DNA of 64,000 bases from Paenibacillus lignilyticus (GTDB taxonomy: Bacteria; Bacillota; Bacilli; Paenibacillales; Paenibacillaceae), in assembly GCF_017942085.1 (NCBI RefSeq), contig NZ_JAGKSP010000019.1:16832-80831 (forward strand), written 5' to 3'. The notes below the pieces were generated by a model. It had not been told where the DNA came from. It worked only from the letters and a program-made list of their open reading frames with translations, and did no database searches. This document shows positions 1 to 9,534 of this stretch, in pieces. Position 1 is the stretch's first letter. Every line of letters starts with the position of its first letter. The translations under genes and the position numbers were made by a program.

Positions 1-866
1 AGATTAAGCGCATTGCCTGCAGGTTCTGCCGGCGTTTTCACTTGATTGGCGGCGCTTACCCATTCGTCGCTCTCATTCAAATATTGAACATCGTACGAAG
101 CAGGCGGCTTGATGCCTCCGCCATCGGAGAAGAGATAAATGCCGACCGCATCCTTCCGCTTCGAGGCGCCGAAGTTCGTCTGCACCCAATCGGTTTCGTT
201 CGGAGACTCGTACGAAGTCCAGCGATTGGCAGGAGTCGCATCGTACGACACGATTCCATCGTTGACGTGACTCACCTGATCGAGACGGAACGTGTAGGAT
301 GCCGATGCATTGCCAAGCGGCGATACTTCCGCACCGGGCACCGGCTCGGTGTTCGAATCCGCGAAGACGATTTCCGTCACGCCGCTCTTGGAGCCGGAAT
401 GCGTGAAGAGCACGCGGAATTTCGTAGAAGAAACCGAATCGAAGGTAACGAGATTCAGCTCGTTGCCGGTAGGCACCGCGGGTGATTTCGTTTGGTTCGG
501 GATACTCGCCCAGTCCGTGCCGTTCCAGTATTGAACATCATACGAGCTGGGCGCTTTAATTCCTCCGCCGTCGTCGAAAATATAAAGGCCCGCCGTGTTT
601 TTCGATGTGGCGGCAGCGTATTCGAACTGTACCCAATCCTGCGGGTTGACCGATTCATAGGAAGTCCAGCGACTCTTCGGATCGTCGTCATAGGAAACAA
701 TGCCATCGTTCGCGTCTTCCAGGCGGTCACCGTGATACGTGTAAGATGCCGTTAGCGCGGCCGCGGAATCCCCTGCGGCTGCCGCCGGCAGCATCGGGAA
801 GCAGCTTATGATCAAACCTAAGGTTACGACCATGGAGAACCATTTGAGCACGGATTGCCGTTTCAT
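1..866 (-). CDS. Secreted protein with tandem discoidin-like domains (C-terminus beyond window)
   Basis: The frame stays open from an ATG at 866 to the window edge, giving 288 codons with no stop. The first ~30 residues are a signal peptide (MKRQSVLKW, a hydrophobic core, then Ala-rich cleavage region). Two homologous repeats of roughly 125 residues follow. Each has the order ASYT...NDGIVSYD...RWTSYES...DWVQ...GGGIK.P.SYDVQYLN, typical of discoidin/F5-8 type C-like carbohydrate-binding modules of secreted Paenibacillus glycosidases. A catalytic domain may lie past position 1, so the substrate is unknown. A purine-rich GAGGAG/GGAG stretch precedes the start. It is read away from the germination operon. 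Confidence 0.8.
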   Translation of the reverse strand, partial: MKRQSVLKWFSMVVTLGLIISCFPMLPAAAAGDSAAALTASYTYHGDRLEDANDGIVSYDDDPKSRWTSYESVNPQDWVQFEYAAATSKNTAGLYIFDDGGGIKAPSSYDVQYWNGTDWASIPNQTKSPAVPTGNELNLVTFDSVSSTKFRVLFTHSGSKSGVTEIVFADSNTEPVPGAEVSPLGNASASYTFRLDQVSHVNDGIVSYDATPANRWTSYESPNETDWVQTNFGASKRKDAVGIYLFSDGGGIKPPASYDVQYLNESDEWVSAANQVKTPAEPAGNALN

Positions 867-1015
867 TGCGTTTAGACCACTCCATTCTCCTCAGAAGGTG
901 ATCGGCATTCAGGGCCCTGAACGCCGATAACTTAATCTTACGGGAGTGCTCGGCTCGCGAATATCATCCGTTGCCGACATTGAATCTACAATTCTTTACT
1001 TTTTCGAGCAACCGC

Positions 1016-1048
1016 AAAGAAGCTCCTACCTCTATCAGGAAGGAGCCG
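1016..1048 (-). terminator. Terminator of the gerA-type operon
   Basis: On the minus strand GCTCCTTCC pairs with AGGTAGGAGC (one mismatch), followed by TTCTTT. It lies 25-50 bp downstream of the gerAB-like stop codon. Confidence 0.6.
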
Positions 1049-1071
1049 CAATTTATTAACGATATGAACCA

Positions 1072-2187
1072 TTAACCCGCCTGCTCCCGGGCGCTATCCC
1101 CATTTCGCCGGTTTTGCCGGAGGCTGCCCACGATCAGCATGATAACGGGAAGCCCGATCATCATGACGGGAAAAACGTATGGCGTCCAAAACTTCTCCGC
1201 ATAGATCTGATTGATGATCGTGATATTTCGCGGTAGCACCGACGATAGAAACATGATCCCCGCGAACCACCAAACGATTTTCTTCCAATTCTTGATGCCA
1301 AGCCACTGCGCAGTCCCATAGGAACAGATGAACATATAGAGCGACAGCTTGACAAACACCGCAAGCAGCCATACAAACATGACCCAAATATCTATGTTTT
1401 CGATAAAGTTGAGCAGCGAAATATAACGGACGGCGAAAAAATAAGGATACATAAATTTGGACGGGAAGTTAGGGCCGAATAACATAATGACGAGTAAAGT
1501 GGCAAGGGTAACGGTAATGGTCGTCGTTACAATGACGAGCACTAAATCCCTTCCCGCCTGCTTCTTGGCGGCTAAGAACGGCATCAGCATAAAGATGAAA
1601 TACGTCTCTCCCAAGAACGAGGCATAGACGAACGAGCCTTGCAATATGGCAGACATGCCGGTATCGGACAGGATGGGGCGGATGAGATGGGGTTCCATGC
1701 TTTTCAGGTTGAGAATGATGGATAGCGCAATAACGAATAGCAATAAAGGGCCGGCGATTTCACTGAATCGCCCCAGCGCGTTTACTCCGCCTCGATAATT
1801 GATATAAAGCATTAGCAGCAAGATCACGATGATAATCGTGTACATCGGGGTACTGCGAAACAAAACAAGCTGCAGAAAATCAGCCGCATCCCGCAAGATG
1901 ACGGCCGCAACGGAATACCAGGTCAAGAAGTACAGCAGCGTCACGAATTTACCGATCCACTTTCCGAATATGAGCTCCGTGAATTGAACCAGCGTGTGGC
2001 CCGGATATAACCGGCTGATCGCTGCCATCATTAGCGCTACGACGATCCCGATACAGCCTCCGAGCAGAATTGAAATCCATCCGTCCTGCTTCGCCGTCTT
2101 GAGTGCAGGCGCAATGGTCAGCCAGATGGTCATACAAACTTCCAATGCCGTCATCATGCAGAAGAACTGCCAACGCGTAAGTTTCAT
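1072..2187 (-). CDS. Spore germination protein, GerAB/AmtA permease family
   Basis: The 371-residue protein is almost entirely hydrophobic, with about ten membrane segments, and starts MKLTRWQFFCMM. Length, topology and position third in a GerA-GerC-GerB set identify the APC-superfamily subunit of a nutrient germinant receptor in the spore inner membrane. The ATG at 2187 was preferred because GGAG lies six bases upstream. The upstream TTG at 2253 lacks a ribosome site and would overlap the previous gene. It begins 22 bp after the GerC stop, so translation is probably coupled. The germinant cannot be deduced. Confidence 0.88.
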   Translation of the reverse strand: MKLTRWQFFCMMTALEVCMTIWLTIAPALKTAKQDGWISILLGGCIGIVVALMMAAISRLYPGHTLVQFTELIFGKWIGKFVTLLYFLTWYSVAAVILRDAADFLQLVLFRSTPMYTIIIVILLLMLYINYRGGVNALGRFSEIAGPLLLFVIALSIILNLKSMEPHLIRPILSDTGMSAILQGSFVYASFLGETYFIFMLMPFLAAKKQAGRDLVLVIVTTTITVTLATLLVIMLFGPNFPSKFMYPYFFAVRYISLLNFIENIDIWVMFVWLLAVFVKLSLYMFICSYGTAQWLGIKNWKKIVWWFAGIMFLSSVLPRNITIINQIYAEKFWTPYVFPVMMIGLPVIMLIVGSLRQNRRNGDSAREQAG

Positions 2188-2209
2188 GGGTATCTCCGGT
2201 TCTGTTTTT

Positions 2210-3373
2210 TTAGAAGAGATTTCCTTGTTTGGGTCTTGGACCGAATACGCCAATGCGCTTCAAGTGAATGCGGGCATCCACGTGTACCTCAATATCGCGA
2301 AATTGCTGCTCCCAGTCGCGACGGAGGGTTCTCCATACCTTTGCATGCTCCTGATGGATTTTCTCGCCAAAGCCGAAAATATCCGTACCGTACTCGCGCT
2401 GCACCTGCTTTATGGTATCCTCGGCAAGCTTCTTGACGTATCGATTCATGTCATTTTCAACGATAGTAAGATCTTTCGAGAGTGCTACATCCAGATTGGT
2501 CTCATTCTCCCTTACCGTTCCGACTCCCGAGAGCGTGACGTTGACAACCGGCTTTCCGTTTTTGATTTCCGTCGTGATTTTAGAGTTCAAGTTCGTTTCG
2601 TCCACGGTCACATAGCCCTTTCCTTCCGGGATGAACTCCGTTAAGTAATAGAGCTTCAACCGATTGCTCATCCATAGCGTGATCATGGACGCTTTCTCGT
2701 CTAATAGGCCGACCATTTGCATTTGTTTGTTAAATACGGCTAATTGATTGATATCGACGACCTTGCCCTTCTCTGCTTTCGTTAAATCTTTTGTACTAAT
2801 CGCTGACAGAATCGGGCATGTGCCTTCGGAAGAGTAATCGACGAAGAGATCATGCGCCGCCATATCGCCAATTTTAGAGAACTTATCCTGCCGGACGATG
2901 ACATCGGATGAGAACGGATTGAAAGGGCTCTCCATTTTCAATATTTCCTCGGGATCGATGCCGATCACGATAAATAGTCCGGAACGAAGCGACAGCTCCG
3001 GATTCCGTGAATACATGTCCAGAAAATCGCTAATGCCTTCTCTTGCCAGCCGCTCCGAGATGAAAACAGCTCTTCGATGCCCGATAAACAGGCGGCGCGG
3101 CAGCCGGTTTTGAACGTTCTGGCACGAATCCAGCAAAGTGTTTCCTTCGCTTGTAATCACCAGCGTGCTTCGGCTTGATGCACTGCCCTTATCTGCTCCT
3201 ATTTCATGCGGAACGGCGATTTGGGCGCTTACCCTCACTTTTTTGACCTTGCCCTTATCCAGCGCGGTTCCCATCCAGAACGCATATTCGTTGATTTCCG
3301 TTCGATCCCAGCAGCCTGTAAGGAGAAGCAAGCAGCAGAAGGCCAATAAGGTTCGATTGCTTCTTCGCTTCAT
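2210..3373 (-). CDS. Spore germination lipoprotein, Ger(x)C family
   Basis: This 387-residue protein begins MKRRSNRTLLAFCC and has a lipobox LLLTGC with the lipidated Cys at residue 21, followed by the WDRTEINEYAFWMG signature of Ger(x)C proteins. It should be anchored on the outer face of the spore inner membrane as the C subunit of a germinant receptor. The ATG (3373-3371) overlaps the TGA of the upstream GerA-like gene in an ATGA arrangement, which fixes the start and implies translational coupling. A longer reading starting at 3481 would bury the lipoprotein signal and is rejected. Confidence 0.9.
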   Translation of the reverse strand: MKRRSNRTLLAFCCLLLLTGCWDRTEINEYAFWMGTALDKGKVKKVRVSAQIAVPHEIGADKGSASSRSTLVITSEGNTLLDSCQNVQNRLPRRLFIGHRRAVFISERLAREGISDFLDMYSRNPELSLRSGLFIVIGIDPEEILKMESPFNPFSSDVIVRQDKFSKIGDMAAHDLFVDYSSEGTCPILSAISTKDLTKAEKGKVVDINQLAVFNKQMQMVGLLDEKASMITLWMSNRLKLYYLTEFIPEGKGYVTVDETNLNSKITTEIKNGKPVVNVTLSGVGTVRENETNLDVALSKDLTIVENDMNRYVKKLAEDTIKQVQREYGTDIFGFGEKIHQEHAKVWRTLRRDWEQQFRDIEVHVDARIHLKRIGVFGPRPKQGNLF

Positions 3374-4836
3374 GATTCTTGCCTCTCCTTCGGTGCGCGA
3401 ATAATCGTATCTTTGAGCTGCTTGAGATGCAGCGGTGCGAACGGGGTAAAGTAAGGAACTTTGAACGATTCCAGCGTACATAAATGGATCAGAATCGCGA
3501 TGACGCCGGCCCCGATGCCAAAGAAACCGAACGTGCCTGACAATACCAGCAGAGGGAACCTCAGCAGCCGAAAAGGCAAGCTCATGCTGTATCTGGGAAT
3601 GGAGAACGAAGCGATCCCTGTACTGGCCACGATGATGACGATCGGCGCCGAAATAAACCCGGCCTGCACGGCAGCCTCCCCGATCACGAGAGCGCCGACG
3701 ATGCTGACCGCCGAACCGATAGCCCTCGGCAATCGGAGTCCTGCTTCCCTTAGTCCCTCAAACATGATCTCCATCATTAAGGTTTCTACTACGGTCGGAA
3801 ACGGTACGCCTTCTCTTGCAGAGGAGATGCTCATCATTAACGCAACAGGGATCATTTGCGGATGATAGGTGGTTAACGCTACGTAGAAGGATGGCAGCAG
3901 GAGTGACATCATGAACAGAATAAACCGGATGAGCCGCACCGCGGAAACATACCAGAACTTCTCATAATGATCCTCCGCAGCTTGGAAGCCGTTCCAGAAG
4001 GTCATCGGCGCAAGCAATACATTGGGGGATCCGTTCACGATGATGGCTACCTTACCTTCCAGCAGGCTGGCCGCCACCGTATCCGGTCTCTCCGTGTTTT
4101 GGATTTGCGGGAACGGCGAATACTTCTGGTCCTCCAGATATTCCTCCAGATAGCTGGAGTCCAAGACGGATTTGACCTGGACCCGCTTCAGCCGGCTGCG
4201 CACTTCTTCGACCAAGGATGAAGAGGCTGTTCCCTCCAAATAGACTATAACGATACCGGTCGACGATATGCTGCCAAGACGGATCGATTCCATTTTTAAC
4301 AAGGGCGTAGCAAGCTTTCTGCGAATCAAGCTGGTATTCGTCCGCAGTACTTCCGTAAATCCTTCACGGGGTCCGCGGATCGAAGCCTCAAGAGCCGGCT
4401 CTTCGACGGAACGTTTAGGGAAATCGTTGAAATCCGCAAGTATGGCGATGGCTTCGCCTTGCGTCATCAGTGCCGCTTTTCCGGTTAAGATGCCTTCTAC
4501 GATTTCATTCAAATCCGAATTAACCGTAATATGAGCGGCTGCAAGCTGACCGGTCCTGATCGCTTCTTGAACATAGGTTTGGCCTTGTCTATTCGACCGC
4601 TCCATCTCGTAAACCAGGGGCTTAAGGATGACTTGCTCCAGCTCGGCGGTATTCGTTAATCCATCCAAGTAGATAAGCAGCGTTTCCGCCTGTGCTTCTT
4701 CTGCCTGTGAACATAGCTTACGAAAAATAACGTCCGAGCAATTGGCGAACACTTGGCGTAATCGAGCTTCATTCTCTTGCAAACCGGAACTAAGTTCGCC
4801 AAGCGAAGGCATGCTCTCTGAACGGGGATGGCCCAT
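3370..4836 (-). CDS. Spore germination protein, GerA family
   Basis: The 488-residue protein has a soluble N-terminal half (GerA N-terminal subdomains, including LIYLDGL and IVYLEGT strands) and a C-terminal half with about five membrane segments containing the conserved PFPTVVETLMMEIMFEGLREAGLRLP region, written here in part. This is the A subunit of a nutrient germinant receptor. GGGAG lies nine bases before the ATG. It is the first gene of a three-gene GerA-GerC-GerB operon. The order A-C-B differs from the A-B-C order of Bacillus subtilis gerA but is common in Paenibacillus. Confidence 0.92.
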   Translation of the reverse strand: MGHPRSESMPSLGELSSGLQENEARLRQVFANCSDVIFRKLCSQAEEAQAETLLIYLDGLTNTAELEQVILKPLVYEMERSNRQGQTYVQEAIRTGQLAAAHITVNSDLNEIVEGILTGKAALMTQGEAIAILADFNDFPKRSVEEPALEASIRGPREGFTEVLRTNTSLIRRKLATPLLKMESIRLGSISSTGIVIVYLEGTASSSLVEEVRSRLKRVQVKSVLDSSYLEEYLEDQKYSPFPQIQNTERPDTVAASLLEGKVAIIVNGSPNVLLAPMTFWNGFQAAEDHYEKFWYVSAVRLIRFILFMMSLLLPSFYVALTTYHPQMIPVALMMSISSAREGVPFPTVVETLMMEIMFEGLREAGLRLPRAIGSAVSIVGALVIGEAAVQAGFISAPIVIIVASTGIASFSIPRYSMSLPFRLLRFPLLVLSGTFGFFGIGAGVIAILIHLCTLESFKVPYFTPFAPLHLKQLKDTIIRAPKERQES

Positions 4837-4930
4837 GACAGGATACTCCCTTCACTTGCATGAGGATAAAGGTTATTATGGCAAATCATGCATGTTCTAT
4901 GTATTACAGTAATCGCGATTGCATGAGAAA

Positions 4931-4959
4931 GACCCGAAGCAGCTGCTTCGGGTCTTTTT
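4931..4959. terminator. Strong bidirectional hairpin terminator
   Basis: GACCCGAAGC pairs perfectly with GCTTCGGGTC around a four-base loop. Five T follow on the plus strand and TTTC on the minus strand. It separates the germination operon from the msrA side. Confidence 0.8.
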
Positions 4960-4986
4960 ATTTGAACGGTACGCGCCATCCCCTAT

Positions 4987-5208
4987 TTAATACTTAGCGG
5001 GGGTAGTGGCTTTCTTCTTATTCTTTAAATATCTCCCAAACCAACTCATCTTCTTATTTCGTTCCAGGATAAACTTAGCCCCGTCAATTAATAATCTGGA
5101 TCTCAACTCATCGCGACGATTCAAGGTATGCAATCTCTTCAGGAACTGCTCGTCCACCGGCCCATCCCCCCATTGTCGGTAATAGAGAAAGTAGGAATTA
5201 CTGCGTAC
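4987..5208 (-). pseudogene. Short coding fragment without a convincing start (possible gene remnant)
   Basis: On the minus strand a 73-codon frame bounded by an in-frame TAG reads like protein: SYFLYYRQWGDGPVDEQF, then LKRLHTLNRRDELRSR and a basic tail ending KKATTPAKY. No ATG lies in frame. A GTG at 5157 after a GGGGGG run is the only plausible start and would give 56 residues. It resembles the C-terminal end of a larger gene whose front has been lost, or a small uncharacterised gene. I do not recognise the family. The rest of the 4860-5315 gap holds only the terminator described above. Confidence 0.3.
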
Positions 5209-5315
5209 CTACATTTTATGATGTCCGTGGAAAAAAGAGTGTCGTACTGTCCTGCGAAATCACGATGATTTTTGTCGAATCCGAATAAGATTTGATTAAC
5301 TTTATGCTTACTGCG

Positions 5316-5954
5316 CTACCATTTAATTTGCTTGATGAGATCGATGATCTCCTCTTGTTCCTCGTGACTGATCTTCCAAGTCCGAATCTCATGAATAATT
5401 TGATCCATATTGGCGAACCCTTTCGCAATTCCGTTTAATCGAGCGGCCAACGTTGCACGGGTCAGCTCATCCTCGGTCGGGAAGAGCGTTCTCAGCTTGG
5501 CTATCGCATCCGGGTACCGTTTCAAAAAATACTTCTGATGCCGATCCTCGGCAGGATAAAACACGGTATAAGGCATACATTCGGTTTCCGGTACACCTTT
5601 TCCTTGTTCCCCTCTGTTGTTCATAACCTCTTGGATGACGCTTAGCTGCGCCTCGTCACGATACAAAATCAAGGAATTGTACAGACGGTCTCTGTAGTTA
5701 TTTATATTCGCCGGATTATGGTTGTTCCAGAACAAATTCAGGATCGTCTCCAACCTCGCGACAGCTGGATCAAACTCGATTTCGACCATCTCGGTGTGAT
5801 CCCCCGCATGCCCGCTCCGTGGCGGATTGTCGGTCGTTCCTCCGGCGAAGCCTACGCGCGTTCGCGTGATCCCCGCCAGTTGTCCGAACAAAGCGTCGGG
5901 GCTCCAGAAGCAGCCCATACCAAGTGCAATCATTTGCGTGTTGTTATCGTTCAT
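5316..5954 (-). CDS. msrA: Peptide methionine sulfoxide reductase A
   Basis: The 212-residue protein carries the MsrA signature ALGMGCFWSPDALFG, with the nucleophilic Cys at residue 15, followed by RVGFAGG, HTEMVEIEFDP and the PAEDRHQKYF segment. It reduces methionine-S-sulfoxide in proteins using thioredoxin. The residue after GCFW is Ser rather than the frequent Cys or Gly, within normal variation. It is slightly longer than minimal MsrA at the C-terminus. The ATG at 5954 was chosen because AGAGGTG lies nine bases upstream. A GTG twelve bases earlier is too close to that site. No msrB partner is nearby. Confidence 0.9.
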   Translation of the reverse strand: MNDNNTQMIALGMGCFWSPDALFGQLAGITRTRVGFAGGTTDNPPRSGHAGDHTEMVEIEFDPAVARLETILNLFWNNHNPANINNYRDRLYNSLILYRDEAQLSVIQEVMNNRGEQGKGVPETECMPYTVFYPAEDRHQKYFLKRYPDAIAKLRTLFPTEDELTRATLAARLNGIAKGFANMDQIIHEIRTWKISHEEQEEIIDLIKQIKW

Positions 5955-6041
5955 CACCACATTCACCTCTTCGAGTCATCAGATCGTGACTTGCAGCTCG
6001 CGGTCATCCTTCGTATCCAAATTCCCCAATGCCCTCTATCG

Positions 6042-7061
6042 CTATACTACGCGAGGACCAACGGTTGACCCCCGCACGATCAATCGCGTCGGCAGCAGCA
6101 GCTCCGTAAAAGGGTCGTCCGAACAATTAATGCGCTCTATCAGCCGTTCCACGGCTTTGACTGCGTAAAGCTTCAGGTCGACTTCTACCGTCGTTGACGG
6201 CGGCGTAGAGATACGGGACAGATATCCGTTATCGAAACTTACGATAGAGACGTCTTCCGGCACCGACAAGCCTTGTTGCTGTACCGCGGCGTTGAGGAAG
6301 AAGCCGAGACCGTCATTGACGCAAAACCAAGCCGTCGGCTGCTCACGCATCCCTTTTATATAGGAACAAATGAACGATCCGTCTTCAATTGCCGAAGTAT
6401 GAACCCATTCTTCCCGTATTGGAAGGCCGTATTCGTACATCGCCATTCGGTAGCCGTCTAACCGCTCGTAGTAGCTTGGCGAGAAAGCAATATCGCCTAC
6501 GAAACCGATGTTCTTGTGCCCTAATTCAATCAAATGGCTAACCGCTTCATAGGCACCGAAACGATTATTGGTCAGAATGCAGTCTGCCTTGATTTGCGGG
6601 TGGTGATGGTCGATCAGAACGGCAGGTATGCCTGTATCCAGAAGGGCGTTTATATAATCTGTCGTAATATGGGACAAGATAATCATGCCGTCCACCGAAC
6701 GGTTCTGCACGATTGTCGGCATAAGGAGTTCCTTGACCGAATCGGGGCCGATCGATTGTATAAGCAGCTCATAGCCCTGCTGCTTCACTTCTTTCTCCAC
6801 GCTCAGATAGATTTGGCCAAAAAAACTGTGCATGCTAAAGGCAAAATCCGAAGCAATCAGTGCGAACTTGCCGCTCAACGGGAGATTGCTCATCTCCTTC
6901 TTGCCCCTGCTATATATGTAGCCCATCCGTTGGGCCGTCTCGATAATCAGCTTGCGCGTGTCTTCGCTGACGCCATCTTTTCCGGTCAACGCTTGCGAGA
7001 CGGAGTTTTTGGACAATTTAAGCTCGTCGGCAATATTCTGCATCGTTACTTTCGGTTTCAT
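6042..7061 (-). CDS. LacI/GalR-family transcriptional regulator of the adjacent sugar operon
   Basis: The 339-residue protein starts MKPKVTMQNIADELKLSKNS, the N-terminal helix-turn-helix and hinge of LacI/GalR repressors. It continues into a periplasmic-binding-protein-like effector domain (FALIASDF, IILSHI, GHKNIGFVGD, CVNDGLGFF, VSIVSFDNG). The ATG at 7061 follows AAGGATG; longer starts would add a non-homologous tail. It is divergent from the ABC importer and GH130 operon, with palindromic operators in the shared intergenic region. It is therefore probably the local repressor responding to an oligosaccharide. Confidence 0.9.
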   Translation of the reverse strand: MKPKVTMQNIADELKLSKNSVSQALTGKDGVSEDTRKLIIETAQRMGYIYSRGKKEMSNLPLSGKFALIASDFAFSMHSFFGQIYLSVEKEVKQQGYELLIQSIGPDSVKELLMPTIVQNRSVDGMIILSHITTDYINALLDTGIPAVLIDHHHPQIKADCILTNNRFGAYEAVSHLIELGHKNIGFVGDIAFSPSYYERLDGYRMAMYEYGLPIREEWVHTSAIEDGSFICSYIKGMREQPTAWFCVNDGLGFFLNAAVQQQGLSVPEDVSIVSFDNGYLSRISTPPSTTVEVDLKLYAVKAVERLIERINCSDDPFTELLLPTRLIVRGSTVGPRVV

Positions 7062-7131
7062 TACCCAATCATCCTTTCGACGCAGCATAGCAAATTCATA
7101 GACTTTCTTACCGCGCAGCAATTTCTTCTAT

Positions 7132-7143
7132 TGTAACGTTACA
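7132..7143. promoter_or_regulatory. Palindromic operator TGTAACGTTACA
   Basis: A perfect 12-bp palindrome of the LacI-family type lies about 70 bp upstream of the regulator start codon. A near copy lies at 7259-7270. It probably mediates autoregulation. Confidence 0.65.
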
Positions 7144-7201
7144 AAATATAATTGTAAACATTCTGTCCTTTACTACACCATTTGGAAAACGAATTAATCA
7201 C

Positions 7202-7230
7202 TTGACTTTGCGTTACAAATAATCAATAAT
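7202..7230 (+). promoter_or_regulatory. SigA-type promoter of the sugar ABC operon
   Basis: TTGACT (7202-7207) and AATAAT (7225-7230) are separated by exactly 17 bp. Transcription would begin near 7237, just before two palindromic sites, as expected for repressor-controlled sugar genes. Confidence 0.65.
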
Positions 7231-7236
7231 TGATTA

Positions 7237-7270
7237 CACAAGCGCTTACAAATTTAATGTAACGTTACTA
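7237..7270. promoter_or_regulatory. Operator pair: cre-like AAGCGCTT site and TGTAACGTTACT
   Basis: AAGCGCTT (7240-7247) sits in TGTAAGCGCTTGTG on the minus strand, one to two bases from a CcpA cre box. TGTAACGTTACT (7259-7270) repeats the operator at 7132. Both lie just downstream of the predicted start of transcription, so repressor or CcpA binding would block it. Confidence 0.55.
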
Positions 7271-7330
7271 AAGTCATTACAAGCCTCATTACTTTTTCGT
7301 GTCACCACATCAAAGGAGGATTTCCACACA

Positions 7331-8644
7331 ATGAAAAAGCTCGCTTCAACACTACTCATCACCGCAATAGCCGGTTCGGTGCTCGCAGGCTGCGGCAAAA
7401 GCAGCGATAACCAAAATGCAGCGGAAAATGGTGTAACCACCATCGAGTTTTGGGCTGCTCCTAACCCGACTCAGCAAGCTTACTGGACCGATTTAGCCAA
7501 AGCTTACGAGAAAGTGAATGACAAAGTAAAAATCAATGTCAGCGCCATTAAAGAATCGCCTACCTCTGAAGCGAGCATTCAATCGGCTATTGCCGGTAAG
7601 AGCGCGCCTACAATATCGGAGAACATCAACCGTGGATTTGCAGCCCAGCTGGCTAACAGCAAAGCGTTAATTCCGTTAGAAACACTGCCTGGATTTGAAG
7701 ACGTCATTAAAGGCCGGAATATGACAAACACCATTGAACCTTGGAAGTTTTCCGACGGACATCAATACGTGCTGCCGATCTACTCCAACCCGATGCTGTT
7801 CGGCTGGCGCATCGACATTCTAAAGCAAGCCGGCGTTAACGAAATTCCGAAAACCTACAGTGAAATGCTGGACGCGACCAAGAAGCTGAAAGCTAAATTC
7901 CCGGATAAATACGTATGGGCTAAACCTGATTTGGCTGATCCGACCGCTTGGAAACGCTGGTTCGACTTCTTCATGCTGTACAATGCGGCATCGAACGGCA
8001 ACCACTTCGTCGAAGGCAGCAAATTTGTCGGTGACGACAAAGCAGGCACGGAAGTGTTGACGTTCGTAGACAACCTGCGCAAGGAGAAAGGCATTCTGTC
8101 GCAAACCGTTACCGATCCTTTCGAAACCGGCGTTGGCGTCTTCACCGATATCGGTCCTTGGACCTTCAGCATGTGGGAAGAGAAATTCCCTGAGCTTAAA
8201 CTAGGCGAAACGTTCGCACTCAGCATGCCTTTGGTTCCGGATGGCGCAGACCCGGCTGCAAGCAAGACGTTCGCTGATACGAAAGGTCTCGTCATCTTCG
8301 CGCAAGCTTCGGAAGCGGAGCAGAAAGCGGCGGTCGACTTTATCAAGTGGGTTTATGCCGATCCGAAGAACGACGTGAAGTGGCTCGAGCAAACGAAGCT
8401 CCCGCCGGCACGCGACGACCTGACGACCAATGAATCGTTCAAAACCGTACTCGATGCAAATCCGGCCTTGAAGCCTTATGCGGAAAATGTACCGAATGCC
8501 GTTCCTCCGATGGATAATGCCAAATATAACGATCTTCAGACGCTTATCGGTCAAGAAGCCTTCAACAAAGTAGTACGCGGTGAAATCGCACCGGCCGAAG
8601 GCTGGGCTAATATGAAAAAAGCCATTGAAGCCGCTCTTCAATAG
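7331..8644 (+). CDS. Sugar ABC transporter substrate-binding lipoprotein
   Basis: The 437-residue protein has a lipoprotein signal MKKLASTLLITAIAGSVLAGC with Cys21 as lipid attachment site. It is followed by a family 1 extracellular solute-binding domain (VTTIEFWAAPNP..., YVLPIYSNPMLFGWRIDIL, DIGPWTFSMWEEKFP). An AAAGGAGG ribosome site precedes the ATG. It should capture an oligosaccharide outside the membrane and deliver it to the two downstream permeases. Given the GH130 phosphorylase in the operon, a mannose-containing oligosaccharide is the likeliest ligand. No ATPase gene is in the operon; a shared MsmX-type ATPase is presumably encoded elsewhere. Confidence 0.92.
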   Translation: MKKLASTLLITAIAGSVLAGCGKSSDNQNAAENGVTTIEFWAAPNPTQQAYWTDLAKAYEKVNDKVKINVSAIKESPTSEASIQSAIAGKSAPTISENINRGFAAQLANSKALIPLETLPGFEDVIKGRNMTNTIEPWKFSDGHQYVLPIYSNPMLFGWRIDILKQAGVNEIPKTYSEMLDATKKLKAKFPDKYVWAKPDLADPTAWKRWFDFFMLYNAASNGNHFVEGSKFVGDDKAGTEVLTFVDNLRKEKGILSQTVTDPFETGVGVFTDIGPWTFSMWEEKFPELKLGETFALSMPLVPDGADPAASKTFADTKGLVIFAQASEAEQKAAVDFIKWVYADPKNDVKWLEQTKLPPARDDLTTNESFKTVLDANPALKPYAENVPNAVPPMDNAKYNDLQTLIGQEAFNKVVRGEIAPAEGWANMKKAIEAALQ

Positions 8645-8658
8645 AGGGAGTTGTCCTA

Positions 8659-9534
8659 ATGGATCAAAAAAACAATCGGTTGGGCTGGTTATTTACCAGC
8701 CCCTACCTCATTTATTCGTTGATATTCTTCTTCGGCCCGCTTCTCTGGTCGTTTTACCTGTCCTTTACGGATTGGGATCTAATCTCGCCGGAGTACAATT
8801 TTATTGGGTTTAGCAATTTCACCGATGCGCTGAAGTCGCCCGGCGTGCACGCCGCATTCTGGGTAACTTACAAATTCATGATGATTTTCGTCCCGCTCGT
8901 GACGATACTCGCCCTGTGCGTTGCAGTCGTTGTACACAGCCTGCCTCGGTTCAAGAGCGTGTTTCTCATCGGCTTCTTCCTCCCCTACTTGTCTTCGGGG
9001 GTTGTGTCATCGCTGATCGTTAAAGGGTTTCTGTCTTATTCGAGTCCGATCAATACGTTTCTGCGCAAGCTTGGCATCAATATTGACTGGCTCGGCACTC
9101 CGATGGCAGCCCTGTTCGTCGTCGGCATGATTTTGGCGTGGAAATTCACAGGGTATTATGCTCTGATTCTGACATCGGGTCTGAACAGCATCGACAACGA
9201 AATCTATGAAGCCGGCGCAATCGACGGCGTCACGGACCGACAGCGATTCTGGCGCATTACGCTGCCGCTGCTCTACCCGGCGTTCTATACGACGCTCATT
9301 CTATCGTTCGGCGTCACGTTCGGCATTTTCACCGAAGTGTATCAATTAACCGGCGGCGGACCGAATTTCGCCACGAACACGTGGCAGATGGAGATTTTCA
9401 ACCAAGCATTCAAAAACTTGAAAGCCGGCTACGCATCAGCCGTCGCGCTGCTTGCGTCGATCGCAACCTTCATCTCGATCTTTATCATCCGCAAACTGCT
9501 GGAACTGTGGGGGAAACGAAATGGTTGGGTCTAA
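8659..9534 (+). CDS. Sugar ABC transporter permease (MalF-like)
   Basis: The 291-residue protein has six or seven membrane segments and the cytoplasmic EAA loop near its end (EAGAIDGVTDRQRFWRITLP), which docks with the ATPase. It belongs to the binding-protein-dependent permease family of CUT1 sugar importers. It starts 14 bp after the solute-binding protein, with GAGGGAG upstream, and its end overlaps the next permease by 14 bp, so the two are co-translated. Confidence 0.92.
   Translation: MDQKNNRLGWLFTSPYLIYSLIFFFGPLLWSFYLSFTDWDLISPEYNFIGFSNFTDALKSPGVHAAFWVTYKFMMIFVPLVTILALCVAVVVHSLPRFKSVFLIGFFLPYLSSGVVSSLIVKGFLSYSSPINTFLRKLGINIDWLGTPMAALFVVGMILAWKFTGYYALILTSGLNSIDNEIYEAGAIDGVTDRQRFWRITLPLLYPAFYTTLILSFGVTFGIFTEVYQLTGGGPNFATNTWQMEIFNQAFKNLKAGYASAVALLASIATFISIFIIRKLLELWGKRNGWV

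Noticed and set aside
1..755. Plus-strand frames at the left edge
   Set aside because: They are antisense to the discoidin-like gene, which is open from 866 to the window edge and has signal peptide and repeats.
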